Part shown: piece by piece, positions 1 to 8,236 of the stretch | Layout of the letters: the number at the start of each line of letters is the position of its first letter | How positions within the stretch are numbered: the stretch's first letter is position 1 | Assembly: GCF_003352835.1 (NCBI RefSeq) | Contig: NZ_QLVD01000019.1 | Span: 310,001 to 374,000 of the forward strand | Reading direction: 5' to 3' | DNA: 64,000 nucleotides | Source: Ornithinimicrobium murale | GTDB lineage: Bacteria > Actinomycetota > Actinomycetes > Actinomycetales > Dermatophilaceae | The notes under the pieces: model-generated | Seen by the model: the letters and a program-made list of their open reading frames with translations, nothing else | The model's database searches: none | What the model was told of the DNA's origin: nothing | Translations under genes and position numbers: made by a program

Positions 1-135
1 GTCCTGGGCGCTGACCTGACGACGGCTCGCCTTGCCGGCCCGCACCTCGGCGATCTTCTTGGCGACGTAGGCGACGGTCAGGCAGATCACGATGGTGATA
101 GCCACGGCGGGCTCGATGGTGATAGCAGGCGACAT
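1..135 (-). CDS. small membrane protein, C-terminus outside window
   Basis: The frame is open from an ATG at 135 to the left edge (45 codons seen). After a short polar start it has one hydrophobic stretch (about residues 10-24, AVAITIVICLTVAYVA), then a basic tail (KK, R, K, RR), so it looks like a single-pass membrane protein with the basic part in the cytoplasm. It lies 10 nt downstream of the preceding minus-strand gene and is probably the last seen member of that operon. No family recognised. Confidence 0.55.
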   Translation of the reverse strand, partial: MSPAITIEPAVAITIVICLTVAYVAKKIAEVRAGKASRRQVSAQD

Positions 136-145
136 GTGATTCTCT

Positions 146-427
146 CTATGGTTGGGTCTCTGGCGACGGTGTCTGGGTCAAACCGTGTCTGTGGGTCTGT
201 GTCTCGGCACGCATGGCGCGGCGCTTCCAGGTCAGCTTTTCCGTCCGCAACCTGGCCACCTCGGCCTCGGCGCGGGCCAGTCGCTCACCGGCGGCGTTGG
301 AATGCAGACCGCAGGCGACCTCGAGACTCCCGTCGTGGGTGAGCCGCCAGCCGGTGGCCTTCTCGGTGCAGCCACGCAGGGTGCCGCCCATGTCGTACTC
401 GCTGACTCGACAGGTGTGCTCCGCCAT
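146..427 (-). CDS. hypothetical protein, 93 aa, Cys/His-containing N-terminus
   Basis: The ATG at 427 overlaps the stop of the upstream gene (TGATG), which fixes the start. The N-terminal half has spaced Cys residues (C6, C20, C39) and His; the middle (about 47-75, ERLARAEAEVARLRTEKLTW) is predicted coiled coil; the tail is Pro/Thr-rich. It belongs to the minus-strand chain that begins at the promoter-like box at 1170-1186. Function unknown. Confidence 0.6.
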   Translation of the reverse strand: MAEHTCRVSEYDMGGTLRGCTEKATGWRLTHDGSLEVACGLHSNAAGERLARAEAEVARLRTEKLTWKRRAMRAETQTHRHGLTQTPSPETQP

Positions 428-798
428 CAGTCCACCTCCCGGACACTGCGGACCGACATGGTGCCCTCGTCGAAGCGGCTCGGAAGTGCGCGGTGGTCGA
501 ACCGGGTGAGCTCGCCCCAGTTCTCGCGGACCAGACGCTCGGCCTCGCCGGGGCTGGTGGCCTCCGGGAAGACGTGGACGGTCGTCGTGACCTGCAATTC
601 GACGGCGTACGTCTTGGCTTGGTGCGCTTCCTTGGCCCCGCAGTTCTCGCAGGTGCCCAGGTGCGCATCGCACCGGTGGCAAACGCGCAACTCGTTGTTG
701 TTCGGGTCGTCGACCGGAGTGAGCACCGGCAGGTTGCCACAGCGGGCGCAGTCGGTCACCAGCCAGCCCTGCGGGAGGGTGGTGCTGGACTCGCTCAC
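427..798 (-). CDS. hypothetical zinc-ribbon-like protein, 123 aa
   Basis: The ATG at 798 overlaps the upstream stop (ATGA). Residues 15-60 hold CxxC-type pairs (CARC, CHRC, CENC) typical of a double zinc ribbon, followed by a beta-rich segment (VELQVTTTVHVF) and an alpha/beta end. The zinc ribbons suggest nucleic-acid or protein binding, but no specific role can be assigned. Translationally coupled to both neighbours. Confidence 0.65.
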   Translation of the reverse strand: MSESSTTLPQGWLVTDCARCGNLPVLTPVDDPNNNELRVCHRCDAHLGTCENCGAKEAHQAKTYAVELQVTTTVHVFPEATSPGEAERLVRENWGELTRFDHRALPSRFDEGTMSVRSVREVD

Positions 799-1169
799 AG
801 CTCGTCCGAGTCGGGGTCGCCGGTGAGCTCACGGATGGCGTCAGCCACGTCAATCCACGAGCCGGTCAGTGCGTCACGGTACTGGGCGGGCTCGCCTTCC
901 AGCTCAGAGTGGGCCTCGATGGAGTTGGCCAGGTCGCGCAGACCGGACACCTTGCGTGCCAGCGCATTACGGCTATCCATGATCGTCTGGGCGACCTGCT
1001 GACTGTTGGCCATCGCGGTGCACACCCGGCTGGTCATCGCCAGGGCGTGGTCCAGCTGGTCGAGCAGCGTGCGGATGTCGTACTCGGTCCAGGGCAGCGG
1101 GGAGTCCTCGACCAGCCGGGCCCGAATGTCGTCAATCGGGCTGGGCCGCGTGGTGTCGTTGTCGCTCAT
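795..1169 (-). CDS. hypothetical acidic helical protein, 124 aa
   Basis: Mostly helical, acidic protein (ends DPDSDEL). The start ATG at 1169 overlaps the stop of the upstream gene (ATGA) and lies exactly 17 nt after the class I box (CGCCACACCA plus 7 nt). It could therefore be made both from the long operon message and from its own leaderless transcript. No family recognised. Confidence 0.65.
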   Translation of the reverse strand: MSDNDTTRPSPIDDIRARLVEDSPLPWTEYDIRTLLDQLDHALAMTSRVCTAMANSQQVAQTIMDSRNALARKVSGLRDLANSIEAHSELEGEPAQYRDALTGSWIDVADAIRELTGDPDSDEL

Positions 1170-1396
1170 GCCGTAGTGGTGTGGCGGCTCACCTTGTCCA
1201 GCACGTCGGTCAGGCCCCTCAGTCCAGGCCGATGAAGGTCGCCAGGCACGACCAGCCCGATCAGGGACCGGAAGGCCACCTTCATCCGCTTCTCGCTGGC
1301 GGAGGCGGCGGCCATGTCGGCGCGCACCTGTTCCCGGGCGCTGCGGTAGGCCCGCTTCTCGGTCCTGCTGCGGACGGCCTTCTGCTTAACCGTCAG
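1166..1396 (-). CDS. hypothetical basic helical protein, 76 aa, possible CTG start
   Basis: The frame reads a basic, Ala-rich helical protein (VKQKAVRSRTEKRAYRSAREQ). No ATG or GTG lies at its head. A CTG at 1396 overlaps the upstream TGA (CTGA), the same 4-nt geometry as the GTGA and ATGA junctions throughout this element, and an AAGGAA Shine-Dalgarno sits just upstream, so a rare CTG start is my best guess. An internal ATG at 1315 would give a 48-residue protein. Its 3' end contains a class I box for the next gene. Confidence 0.5.
   Translation of the reverse strand: MTVKQKAVRSRTEKRAYRSAREQVRADMAAASASEKRMKVAFRSLIGLVVPGDLHRPGLRGLTDVLDKVSRHTTTA
1170..1186 (-). promoter_or_regulatory. class I box (minus strand) before the gene starting at 1169
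   Basis: CGCCACACCA then CTACGGC then ATG. It is embedded in the last codons of the upstream gene, which therefore ends in RHTTTA. One of three minus-strand copies. Confidence 0.7.
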
Positions 1397-1644
1397 GATG
1401 TTCCTTGCTCGTGGGGGACTGTGGTCTGGCCGGTGACGTCGGCCTTGTGGGTGCGGTGCCACTCGCGGCGCTGGTCCGGACCGTCCAGCACCTCGGACAG
1501 TTGCCCGCAGGAGCACTTGCCCCGGCCGGCCCCGCCCGCCCCCAGCCAGTAGCGGGGGCGGGCGGCACGGGCACCCTTGGCGGTGAACGGCGCGCCGGCA
1601 TCCAGCAGGTGGTGTCCTTCGACGCGCAGGTGGACGGTCCTCAC
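1393..1644 (-). CDS. hypothetical protein with C-x-C-G / R-x-W-H-x-x-H motif, 83 aa
   Basis: GTG at 1644 overlaps the stop of the primase-like gene (GTGA). The C-terminal half carries GKCSCGQLSEVL followed by RREWHRTHKADV. This Cys-pair plus His-pair arrangement would bind one zinc, and similar small proteins are common on actinobacterial mobile DNA. Cotranscribed with the primase-like gene. Exact role unknown. Confidence 0.6.
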   Translation of the reverse strand: MRTVHLRVEGHHLLDAGAPFTAKGARAARPRYWLGAGGAGRGKCSCGQLSEVLDGPDQRREWHRTHKADVTGQTTVPHEQGTS

Positions 1645-4600
1645 TGCTCGTCCTCCTCCTCGCCCTCGGTGCCCAGCAGGACCGGCAGCGGGAAAGGCAC
1701 CCACTCGCTGCGCAGCGCCCGGACCACGGCACGACGGGTTCCGCCACCGTTGACCTTGCGGGACCACGGGCCACCGGCCAGCTTCTCCGTCCATGCCGAG
1801 GTCCAGGTCGGTTCCGGGCGCGAACCGTGCAGGATGATCTCCGGGTGCGCCTTCTGGGCCTCGCTGAAAGCGGCACTGGGGTTCAGCAGGGCGTACCACT
1901 TGCCTTCGCGCTGGACCACGACACCGACGCGGCGGCCTCCGGGACGCTCGCCCTGGCCCTCCGCACTGGGGTAGGACCAGCCGAGCATCTGGTTGATCCG
2001 CACCTCGTTGTCCTTGTCGTCCTCGTCGGAGAACGGCGGCTGGCCGGAGCTGGGGTGACCCAGGTGGACGGCACCGGAGGCCAGGGCGGAGCGCAGTGCC
2101 CGGACCACGGAGGCACCGGGGGTGGTGGCGTCCGCCGCGATGAAGGAGGCACGGACGTAGGAAACCAGGGCCTTGCGTAGCTGCTGGATGACCTCGGCGT
2201 ACTCGTCGGCCAGCTCGACGTGCTCACAGAGCCGGTCCAGCACCTCGAGCCCGAGCAGAAGGTCACCGCAGATCTCGGCGTGCCGGGCGGAGTTGCCGGC
2301 CCCGCCCAGCTGCCGCGTGGCCCAGTCGATCTCATCGCTGCGGTTCTTGGCCCAGTCGTCGACGATGTCCTTCCAAGTGCCTTCCCTGCTGACCGACTCG
2401 GCGATCATCTGAATGCAGGCGGACGTGACGTGGTTGGCGTGCATCGTCTCCTCGGCGAGACGGTCGCAGGCACGCTTGGCCTCATCGTCACCGAAGAACT
2501 CCTCGCCGGTCACGATGTGCACGACCCGGTCCATCTCCGAGGAGGCGGCCTGCGGGTTCTCGGCCGTCACCATGAACAGGGCGCGGGGGTGCAGCATCTC
2601 CCTTGATGCTCCACCGGTGGTCATGCGGCCCTTGGACGAGCGGTTGAAGACGGCGCGGATGATGTCACCGATCTTCGCCTCGGCCATCTCAGCCTTGCGC
2701 TTGTCGATGGTCGGCGCCAGGTCGTCGGCCACCCAGATAGGGGTGTGCGACACGGCGTTCTCCATGAAGTAGCCGGTGTCTGCGGCGCTGCCCGGCAGGT
2801 TGCGGGCGAAGTCGCCTGCCCGGTTCTGCCAGAAGCTCATGATCTGCTTGGCCGTCCAGGAGTTGTGGGTCACCACAGCGTCGGCGCCCGCTCGGAAGGT
2901 CCCGCTGTAGTGCTCCACCGTCAGGCAGCGCACCCACTCGGTCCCGGCCATGTGAACAGAAGCGACACCGACCCAGCCACCGAGGCCATCCTCGACCTGC
3001 ACGCCGCCGGGCCCGGTCAGCAGCGCCGCCAGAGTTGAGGTGGTGACCGTCGTGAACGGGGTCGGGTGGTCGGCACTGGTGGCCTCGCGCATCGCGCTGG
3101 CCAGTTCAAGCACCTCGCCGACGGGGTGGACCACCACCTCGCGGCCGTAACTGTCGTGGCCGACCTCGTGGGGGATGCCAGCCGCCTCCACCCAGGTCTC
3201 GAGGACCTCGACGCTCAGGCACATCTCGGCGGCGAGGTCCTCCAGCATGATCGACTGACCGGAGTCCAGGGTGGACAGTCCGGCGCGAACACTGTCACTG
3301 ACCGGTGCGTGCCCAGCGCTGGCCTGCTCGTGGGTGCGTGCCCGCCACAGGTGGTTCGCCGACGTCGTCAGTGACCGGCCGTCGATAAGAGTCACGGTCA
3401 TGCACCGCGCCTGGTGGTCTTCGGAGATGCCACGCACGACGGTCGGGCTGCCGTCACCGGCCAGGACACTGTCGCCGATGCGGATGTCGCCGGCACAGAC
3501 AAGTCCGGTCGGAGTTGGCACCGGCGTCGACTTCGGGATCGCCTTGCCGGAGCGACGGGCACCGGAGAAGAACAGGACCGAGTTGGCCGGGACCGGGACA
3601 GTGGGGCGCAGTGCGGCCGCCAGCTCGATCGCGACGACACCGTCGGAGGTGAGGGCGCCGCCGTGGATGGTGGACATCACCTTGCGGATGGCGGCTGCGA
3701 CCGCCTCCCTATCCATCCGCCCGTTCTCGTCGGTCAGTGCCTTGAGCCCGAAGCGGGAGGAGGCAGGCACCTGGTGGTCGGTGACGCCGGGGGTGGCGTG
3801 TGTCGCCGCGTTGCCGCGAGCCCCCAGGACGTCCTTGCCGGCGATGAATACCGGGGTTGACTCCTTGGTCGGCACCCAGCCCATCTGGGCCCACTCGAAG
3901 GACACAGTGCGGTCCTCGGTGCGGTGACGCTTGGCGGCCGAGAGCCAGTTCTCCTTCGGTGGCCAGTCCGGGTGCTCGAGGACCTTCACCGGGACCACCG
4001 CGGCGTCGTTGCGGTGCCAGCGCTCCGGCGGCTCAGCCAGCAGGCGTGCCGGGCCGCGGACCGTGGAGTCGACACGGTTACCGTCCGGGCCGCGGTAGGA
4101 GACCTCGATCTCCACGTCACCCTCGGCGTCGTCGTGCGCACGGGCGTCGTAGACACCTGTGGCCTGTTCCTCGTCGGTGGCGGGCCGGCGCTGCACGGTT
4201 CGAGCCACCCGCCCGATGATCTCGGCCTCCGGGACCCACGCCGTGTTGGTGGCGCCGAACTCGTCCGTGGTCGAGACCTTCTTCTCGAAGACCAGCTTCT
4301 CTTCGCTCATCCGGGCGTCGGTGTTCTTGTCCTCGGCGTCGGTCTCCGGGGCGTCCGGCAGGTCGGAGTGGCCCAGCGTCAGCAGGTGCTTGAACGAACC
4401 TCCGGTGCCCAGGTAGTCGTCGATGCCGCGCTTGGCGTCACCGTCGTCGGGGATCTCCAGCCAGGACGGGTCACCACCCTTGTGCTCGGCGAAGTCGAAC
4501 AGCTGGACGGCCTGGTTGTAGACGTTGGGGTTGGACGCGATGTCACCATCGAAGGCCACCATGAAGGGCCGTCCGTTGCGCAAGTCGATGGCGTTCCACT

Positions 4601-5429
4601 CCGGGTTGTGGTGCCAGTTGCCGACACCGACCAGGACCAGGATGAGGACTCGTTCGCGCTGGGGGACACCGGCCATCAGGTCACGCAGGCGCGCGCGGGC
4701 CTTTTCCACCAGGGTGTCCGGCGAAGAGTCGGCTTCCTCATCGGTCAGGGCCAGTGCCTGCTCGGTAACGCCGGCGTCCAGGAGCAGGCCGGTCAGTGCA
4801 GAGGCGGCCTTGAGCAGTCCCTCGGTGACCAGGACGGGTGTGCCCTGCAGCCAGCTGGACGGCGTGGAGGGGTGGATGCCGACGATGGTCGACTGCCCGA
4901 TGAGGTTCTCGTACTTGCGAACCTCACCGTTCTCAGGGTTGATCGCCGGCTCGTCGGGCTTGACCTGCCAGGCGGCTGCCGGGATGCGGATCGACCCACC
5001 TGCCCGCGTCGAGCTGTTCAGGGCGTCGACCAACTGGTCGGGCCGGTACCACGGCATGAGCAGCCCGGCGGGGGAGCACATGCGGGTGAACTGGCGGCGG
5101 GCCTTGGAGTTGGCGGTCCCACCGAGCAGGTCCTCGCCGCGCTCCTTGGCCTTCTCCTTGGTGACGGTGCGCAGCCCGGCTGCCGCGGCGACCAGCGGTG
5201 CCACGGCCGACAGCTTGAGCTTCTGAACCTCCGGCTCGCTGGTGACGGCCGGCCGGAACTGCTCGGCGGACCACCGGACGGCCTCTACCGCCGCGGTGAT
5301 CGACGCGACGGCGGCAGCGAAGCCGGTCTCGTCCGCATCGGCCGGCGGTCCGGTCTCCGGCTCCGGTGGGGCGATGCGGACCGGCTCTTCGCTGGTCGGT
5401 GCCTGGTTCTCGTTGTTCTCTGCGCGCAT
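1641..5429 (-). CDS. primase-helicase-like replication protein interrupted by an intein
   Basis: A 1,262-codon frame. The N-terminal part has a DUF3854/TOPRIM-like pattern: VLVTEGLLKAASAL with the conserved Glu, then FMVAFDGDIASNPNVYNQA and RGIDDYLG. The C-terminal half is a P-loop ATPase: FFSGARRSGK...SW is Walker A and TPIWVADDL looks like Walker B. A 227-residue intein splits Walker A between its Lys and Ser, so the 1,035-residue protein is active only after splicing. This domain pair suggests a replicative primase-helicase for the element, and the gene sits next to the origin-like region. The ATG at 5429 is 5 nt after the class III dyad. The family assignment rests on motifs; DUF927-type helicases are close alternatives. 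Confidence 0.75.
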   Translation of the reverse strand: MRAENNENQAPTSEEPVRIAPPEPETGPPADADETGFAAAVASITAAVEAVRWSAEQFRPAVTSEPEVQKLKLSAVAPLVAAAAGLRTVTKEKAKERGEDLLGGTANSKARRQFTRMCSPAGLLMPWYRPDQLVDALNSSTRAGGSIRIPAAAWQVKPDEPAINPENGEVRKYENLIGQSTIVGIHPSTPSSWLQGTPVLVTEGLLKAASALTGLLLDAGVTEQALALTDEEADSSPDTLVEKARARLRDLMAGVPQRERVLILVLVGVGNWHHNPEWNAIDLRNGRPFMVAFDGDIASNPNVYNQAVQLFDFAEHKGGDPSWLEIPDDGDAKRGIDDYLGTGGSFKHLLTLGHSDLPDAPETDAEDKNTDARMSEEKLVFEKKVSTTDEFGATNTAWVPEAEIIGRVARTVQRRPATDEEQATGVYDARAHDDAEGDVEIEVSYRGPDGNRVDSTVRGPARLLAEPPERWHRNDAAVVPVKVLEHPDWPPKENWLSAAKRHRTEDRTVSFEWAQMGWVPTKESTPVFIAGKDVLGARGNAATHATPGVTDHQVPASSRFGLKALTDENGRMDREAVAAAIRKVMSTIHGGALTSDGVVAIELAAALRPTVPVPANSVLFFSGARRSGKAIPKSTPVPTPTGLVCAGDIRIGDSVLAGDGSPTVVRGISEDHQARCMTVTLIDGRSLTTSANHLWRARTHEQASAGHAPVSDSVRAGLSTLDSGQSIMLEDLAAEMCLSVEVLETWVEAAGIPHEVGHDSYGREVVVHPVGEVLELASAMREATSADHPTPFTTVTTSTLAALLTGPGGVQVEDGLGGWVGVASVHMAGTEWVRCLTVEHYSGTFRAGADAVVTHNSWTAKQIMSFWQNRAGDFARNLPGSAADTGYFMENAVSHTPIWVADDLAPTIDKRKAEMAEAKIGDIIRAVFNRSSKGRMTTGGASREMLHPRALFMVTAENPQAASSEMDRVVHIVTGEEFFGDDEAKRACDRLAEETMHANHVTSACIQMIAESVSREGTWKDIVDDWAKNRSDEIDWATRQLGGAGNSARHAEICGDLLLGLEVLDRLCEHVELADEYAEVIQQLRKALVSYVRASFIAADATTPGASVVRALRSALASGAVHLGHPSSGQPPFSDEDDKDNEVRINQMLGWSYPSAEGQGERPGGRRVGVVVQREGKWYALLNPSAAFSEAQKAHPEIILHGSRPEPTWTSAWTEKLAGGPWSRKVNGGGTRRAVVRALRSEWVPFPLPVLLGTEGEEEDEQ
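2862..3542 (-). other. class 3 mini-intein (227 aa) in the Walker A motif
   Basis: Insertion between GK and SW of the P-loop. The first residue is Ala, not Cys or Ser (AIPKSTPVPTPTG). Block B reads LTTSANHLW, block F reads WVRCLTVEHYSG, and the end is VVTHN followed by Ser. Trp in block B, Cys in block F and Thr in block G form the WCT triplet that defines class 3 inteins, which start splicing from the block F Cys. The roughly 110 residues between blocks B and F show no LAGLIDADG motif, so a homing endonuclease is absent or degenerate. Confidence 0.85.
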
Positions 5430-5462
5430 ACTAAACCTGTGCCACCTGATCTGGGCACAGGT
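5430..5462 (-). promoter_or_regulatory. class III dyad before the primase-helicase gene
   Basis: On the minus strand: ACCTGTGCC, 10 nt, GGCACAGGT, then TTAGT and ATG. This is the only copy where both half-sites are perfect inverted repeats (5435-5443 and 5454-5462), which fits a dimeric DNA-binding protein or a two-part promoter. Confidence 0.65.
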
Positions 5463-5474
5463 GCAGCGCGGAGA

Positions 5475-6227
5475 TCAGAAGCGGGCGTCGTCCATCGGGT
5501 CCAGGCGTTCTGCCTCGATGCGCACGTCGACCATGTGCTCGTCCCAGTCCATCGCCCCGAGGATCCGCCCGGCCCGCCAGGACCACCTGTAGAGGGACTC
5601 GGCCAGCCACGGGTCGTCGGGGGAGACGCCGTAGGAGCGCCGGCGGAAGGCAGCCCAGCGCAGCGCCGGGATGCCATACGTATAGATGGGGGCGTGCACG
5701 AGGGTGCGGACGCCGGGCAGGTTGGCCAGGTCGTCGACTGCGGAGGTGACCTCGCCCTGGGTCAGGGTGGCCGAGACGGCCTCACTACTGATCTGCCAGC
5801 CGGCGCCTCCAAAGGCGAGCAGTGCCTCCGAGACGGGGGTGAGGTCGATACTGATCGGACCGTAGCCGGGATCCAGGGACAGGTCCTCGTCGGTGGGTGT
5901 CCCAAGGGTGTCGCGGAAGCTGGCGGAGGTGCCCAGTCGGGTGCCGTCGGGTAGCCGCGCGCCATCCCGGATCGGTGGTCTCGCCCCCACTGTCTTGCGA
6001 CCGAGGCGGGCCGAACACTGTCGCCACGGGTCGTTGTCCGGCAGGGACATCATGACGTCGGACAGTGTTCCGCCGATGACGTAGGCCGACCAGGCCGGGT
6101 GCGCCCCGCATACCTCGCGCATGGCCTTCTCGAACTGGCTGCGTTGGGACAGCAGGATGAGTGGCTCCACAAGGGTCTGTGTCCACCGGATGACAACGTC
6201 CCTGGGCGTCGATGATGAATCGTTCAA
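5475..6227 (-). CDS. hypothetical protein, 250 aa
   Basis: First minus-strand gene left of the origin-like region, immediately upstream of the primase-helicase gene. The start is taken as ATG 6227. It is soluble, Trp-rich at the C-terminus (RWSWRAGRILGAMDWDEHMVDV) and has no transmembrane segment. No family recognised; position next to the origin and primase suggests a replication or maintenance role, by context only. Confidence 0.6.
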   Translation of the reverse strand: MNDSSSTPRDVVIRWTQTLVEPLILLSQRSQFEKAMREVCGAHPAWSAYVIGGTLSDVMMSLPDNDPWRQCSARLGRKTVGARPPIRDGARLPDGTRLGTSASFRDTLGTPTDEDLSLDPGYGPISIDLTPVSEALLAFGGAGWQISSEAVSATLTQGEVTSAVDDLANLPGVRTLVHAPIYTYGIPALRWAAFRRRSYGVSPDDPWLAESLYRWSWRAGRILGAMDWDEHMVDVRIEAERLDPMDDARF

Positions 6228-6538
6228 GGAGGGTCCTTGTCTGGCTGGAGATGTCGCTTTTCAGGGGGACGACATCCGCCAAGGCTACCCCGAAAGCACT
6301 GGCCGGGCGCGTAGTCCTAGCCTCTAGTGCGCCGTCCGCGAGGTCCGGACCTCGCGGCGGGGTCGGCTCCGGCACGCCTCGTTGGCAGCAAAGTGCCACT
6401 GGCTGGCAGCGTCATGCCACTGCTGAACTCTCAACCTCCGACGCTACTGAACGCAACTGAACGCAAACGCATAGGTCCAGCGCAGGCGTTTTGCCTTCGG
6501 CGCACCCCAGCTCGGATCGGCCGGATCGGGGCATCAAC
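6228..6538. other. non-coding stretch left of the origin-like block
   Basis: No open frame here has the codon pattern or a start signal of the neighbouring genes. It contains short GCACGCC/GGCAGCG-type repeats and probably the minus-strand promoter for the gene ending at 5475. I see no conserved box. Confidence 0.4.
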
Positions 6539-6910
6539 CCTCTGACCTGCGGGTTTGCAAAACGGCCTCGAAAAAAGTGACTGAATTGACTCGCGTTGAC
6601 TCAGCGTCGAGTCACATGAACGTATGTGCGAAACCGCAGGTCAGAGGCCTAAAAACCCCTACTACTACTACTAGTGACTGAATGACTCAAATATATATAT
6701 ACGTGTATGGGGCAGGGCATACATACTTCTCACCCTCGACATATATATACCTTCTCCCCCTGTAGGTAGTTACGTACACGAGTCAGTGAGTCAATCGGCC
6801 GCTTTTCGGGGTGTTAGCACAGGTCAGAGGCTTGTCAGGCACAGACTCAAGCTCGAGTCAACGCGAGTCAATTCAGTCACTTCTGGCAAACCCGCAGGTC
6901 AGAGGCTTGC
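6539..6910. other. candidate origin of replication: inverted repeats, iterons, AT-rich core
   Basis: Two arms form a large interrupted inverted repeat. 6539-6558 (20 nt) pairs with 6886-6905, and 6575-6602 (28 nt, containing TGACTGAATTGACTCGCG) pairs with 6855-6882; both are perfect. The element GGTCAGAGGC recurs at 6640, 6822 and 6898, and inverted at 6539. TGACT or AGTCA pentamers occur many times in both orientations. The core (6651-6780) is the most AT-rich part of the window, with ATATATATA tracts and a (CTA)n run. Divergent genes flank it, one encoding the primase-like protein. This is the usual layout of an iteron-type origin; a partition site is the main alternative. Confidence 0.65.
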
Positions 6911-6972
6911 ACGACGACCGATCGGCTGCGGAGCCCCAGGTCGCTCCAGCTAGCACAGTGCTAACGATTACA

Positions 6973-6997
6973 AGCACTCTGCAGGCAGTGTCTTGGC
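6973..6997 (+). promoter_or_regulatory. repeated AGCACTCTGCA promoter-like element
   Basis: AGCACTCTGCA, 14 nt, ATGTTC. Nearly the same string (AGCACTCTGCA, 15 nt, ATGTTCAC) precedes the FtsK-like gene at 35385. Here the ATG opens no credible gene, so the element probably drives transcription into the gene at 7065. A palindrome GTCGAC-GCTGC-GTCGAC lies just downstream. Confidence 0.4.
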
Positions 6998-7064
6998 ATG
7001 TTCCTCAGTGAGTCGACGCTGCGTCGACCGTTCGCGACACAGAGGAAGCCCCAAACCGTGAACC

Positions 7065-7325
7065 GTGAACCGTGTGAGCATCGCCGCCCCGGTCATCATC
7101 GCCGCCATCGGACTGGTCCTGGCACTGGCCGTGGCCGACAGCTTCGAAGGGGTCGACCTGGTGATGATCGGGTGGATCCTGTTCGGCGCCGGCCTCCTGT
7201 GGGGCATCGTCGTCCTGGCCACCTCCGGACGCAAGCAGTCTGTCCACCGGACCACCGCCACGACCGGCCACACCCAGCAGGGTCCTGGCACCACCGAGGA
7301 GATCACGGAGATTGAAGGTCGGTGA
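7065..7325 (+). CDS. DUF6458-like small membrane protein, 86 aa
   Basis: Two hydrophobic segments (about residues 6-25, APVIIAAIGLVLALAVADS; and 33-53, VMIGWILFGAGLLWGIVVLA) separated by a short EGVDL loop, then a polar C-terminal tail. This matches the DUF6458 pattern, in which a GVDLxxxGWIL linker joins two helices. GTG at 7065 is the chosen start; GTG 7074 is also possible. First plus-strand gene after the origin-like block. Function of the family unknown. Confidence 0.65.
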   Translation: MNRVSIAAPVIIAAIGLVLALAVADSFEGVDLVMIGWILFGAGLLWGIVVLATSGRKQSVHRTTATTGHTQQGPGTTEEITEIEGR

Positions 7326-7351
7326 AGCTAGCTCTTCGCCGGGACTGAGTC

Positions 7352-7945
7352 GTGTCCTTACTCAGTGGTCTGGTCCACCTCGTCCTGGCCGTTGCAGCGA
7401 CCATGTCTCCGGCGCCGACGGTGGCACTCACCTTCGATGACGGCCCTGGTCCGCACACCGCGCAGATCCTTGACGCTCTCGAGTCGGCCGGTGCCGTGGG
7501 GACCTTCTTCGTTGTCGGCGACCAGCTGCCCGGACGTGAGCAGCTGGTCGCCGACCTGGTGGACGCCGGCATGTCGCTGCAGTGGCACAGTGCCAGCCAT
7601 CCGGACCTGACAGGCGTGTCCGACTCGAGGCTGGCCGCCGAGCTCGACATCCCGGGGTCCCTGCCCGGTCCCGACCCGAGCTGCGTGCGCCCGCCGTACG
7701 GGGCCACTGACTCACGAGTCAACCAAGCCGCGACCGGGGCCGGGCTCGAGGTCACCCTGTGGGGTGTCGACCCCCGTGACTGGGCGGCCACCTCATCTCA
7801 GCAGGTCATCGACGCGGTGATGGCCGATGTCGAGGATGGCTCGGTGGTCCTGCTGCACGGGCGTGAACACACAGCCAACGCCCTGCCGCAACTACTGGAA
7901 CGACTTCACGGGGCAGGCTTCCAGACAGTATTGCTCTGCGCCTAG
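7352..7945 (+). CDS. polysaccharide deacetylase (NodB/CE4 family)
   Basis: The metal-dependent CE4 motifs are present in order: TFDDGP (catalytic Asp and metal Asp), HSASH (metal His pair), RPPYG, DPRDW and VLLHG. The first 18 or so residues from GTG 7352 are hydrophobic (LLSGLVHLVLAVAAT), suggesting a signal peptide or anchor, so it would act on cell-wall or capsule N-acetyl groups. A second possible start is ATG 7402, which would remove the signal. At 197 residues it is close to the bare domain. On an element like this it could modify the wall for surface exclusion or lysozyme resistance (inference). Confidence 0.85.
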   Translation: MSLLSGLVHLVLAVAATMSPAPTVALTFDDGPGPHTAQILDALESAGAVGTFFVVGDQLPGREQLVADLVDAGMSLQWHSASHPDLTGVSDSRLAAELDIPGSLPGPDPSCVRPPYGATDSRVNQAATGAGLEVTLWGVDPRDWAATSSQQVIDAVMADVEDGSVVLLHGREHTANALPQLLERLHGAGFQTVLLCA

Positions 7946-7979
7946 AAAGTGCCGCTGACCTGCGCATTTACCGTCTTGC

Positions 7980-7996
7980 CGCCACACCACAGGAGT
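7980..7996 (+). promoter_or_regulatory. class I box before the gene at 7997
   Basis: CGCCACACCA then CAGGAGT then ATG. The spacer happens to contain AGGAG, but directly against the ATG, too close for a normal Shine-Dalgarno. Confidence 0.65.
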
Positions 7997-8227
7997 ATGT
8001 TCAGCGCAGAGGCCAGCAACGTTTCCCCGCATGTCTACCCCGGCGCGGTCGCCCACCTTTCCGCCGCCGCGGAGGCTTCACCGGGCGTCTGGCTCAATGT
8101 CGCCACCCTCGCGCTGGCCGAGGCCGGTGCGGGGGTCGAGCAACTGCGGACCTTCCGTGCCCAGGCCATGACGGTCGGTGCCGGTGCGCTGCTGTCGGTC
8201 ATCTGCGACTGGATGCAGATCGCCTAG
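7997..8227 (+). CDS. hypothetical protein, 76 aa
   Basis: Ala-rich, mostly helical small protein (PGAVAHLSAAAEASPGVWLNVATLALAEAG). The start is set by the class I box ending directly at ATG 7997. It stands alone and is followed by a hairpin at 8237-8270. No family recognised. Confidence 0.55.
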   Translation: MFSAEASNVSPHVYPGAVAHLSAAAEASPGVWLNVATLALAEAGAGVEQLRTFRAQAMTVGAGALLSVICDWMQIA

Positions 8228-8236
8228 GGACAACTC

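Noticed and set aside
3924..5954. Plus-strand open frame of 676 codons
   Set aside because: It is antisense to the primase-helicase gene, low in complexity, and has no start signal; a shadow of high-GC codon bias.
6661..6780. CRISPR-like or microsatellite array in the AT-rich core
   Set aside because: The repeats are short, irregular and in both orientations, with no constant spacers; origin-type iterons fit better.
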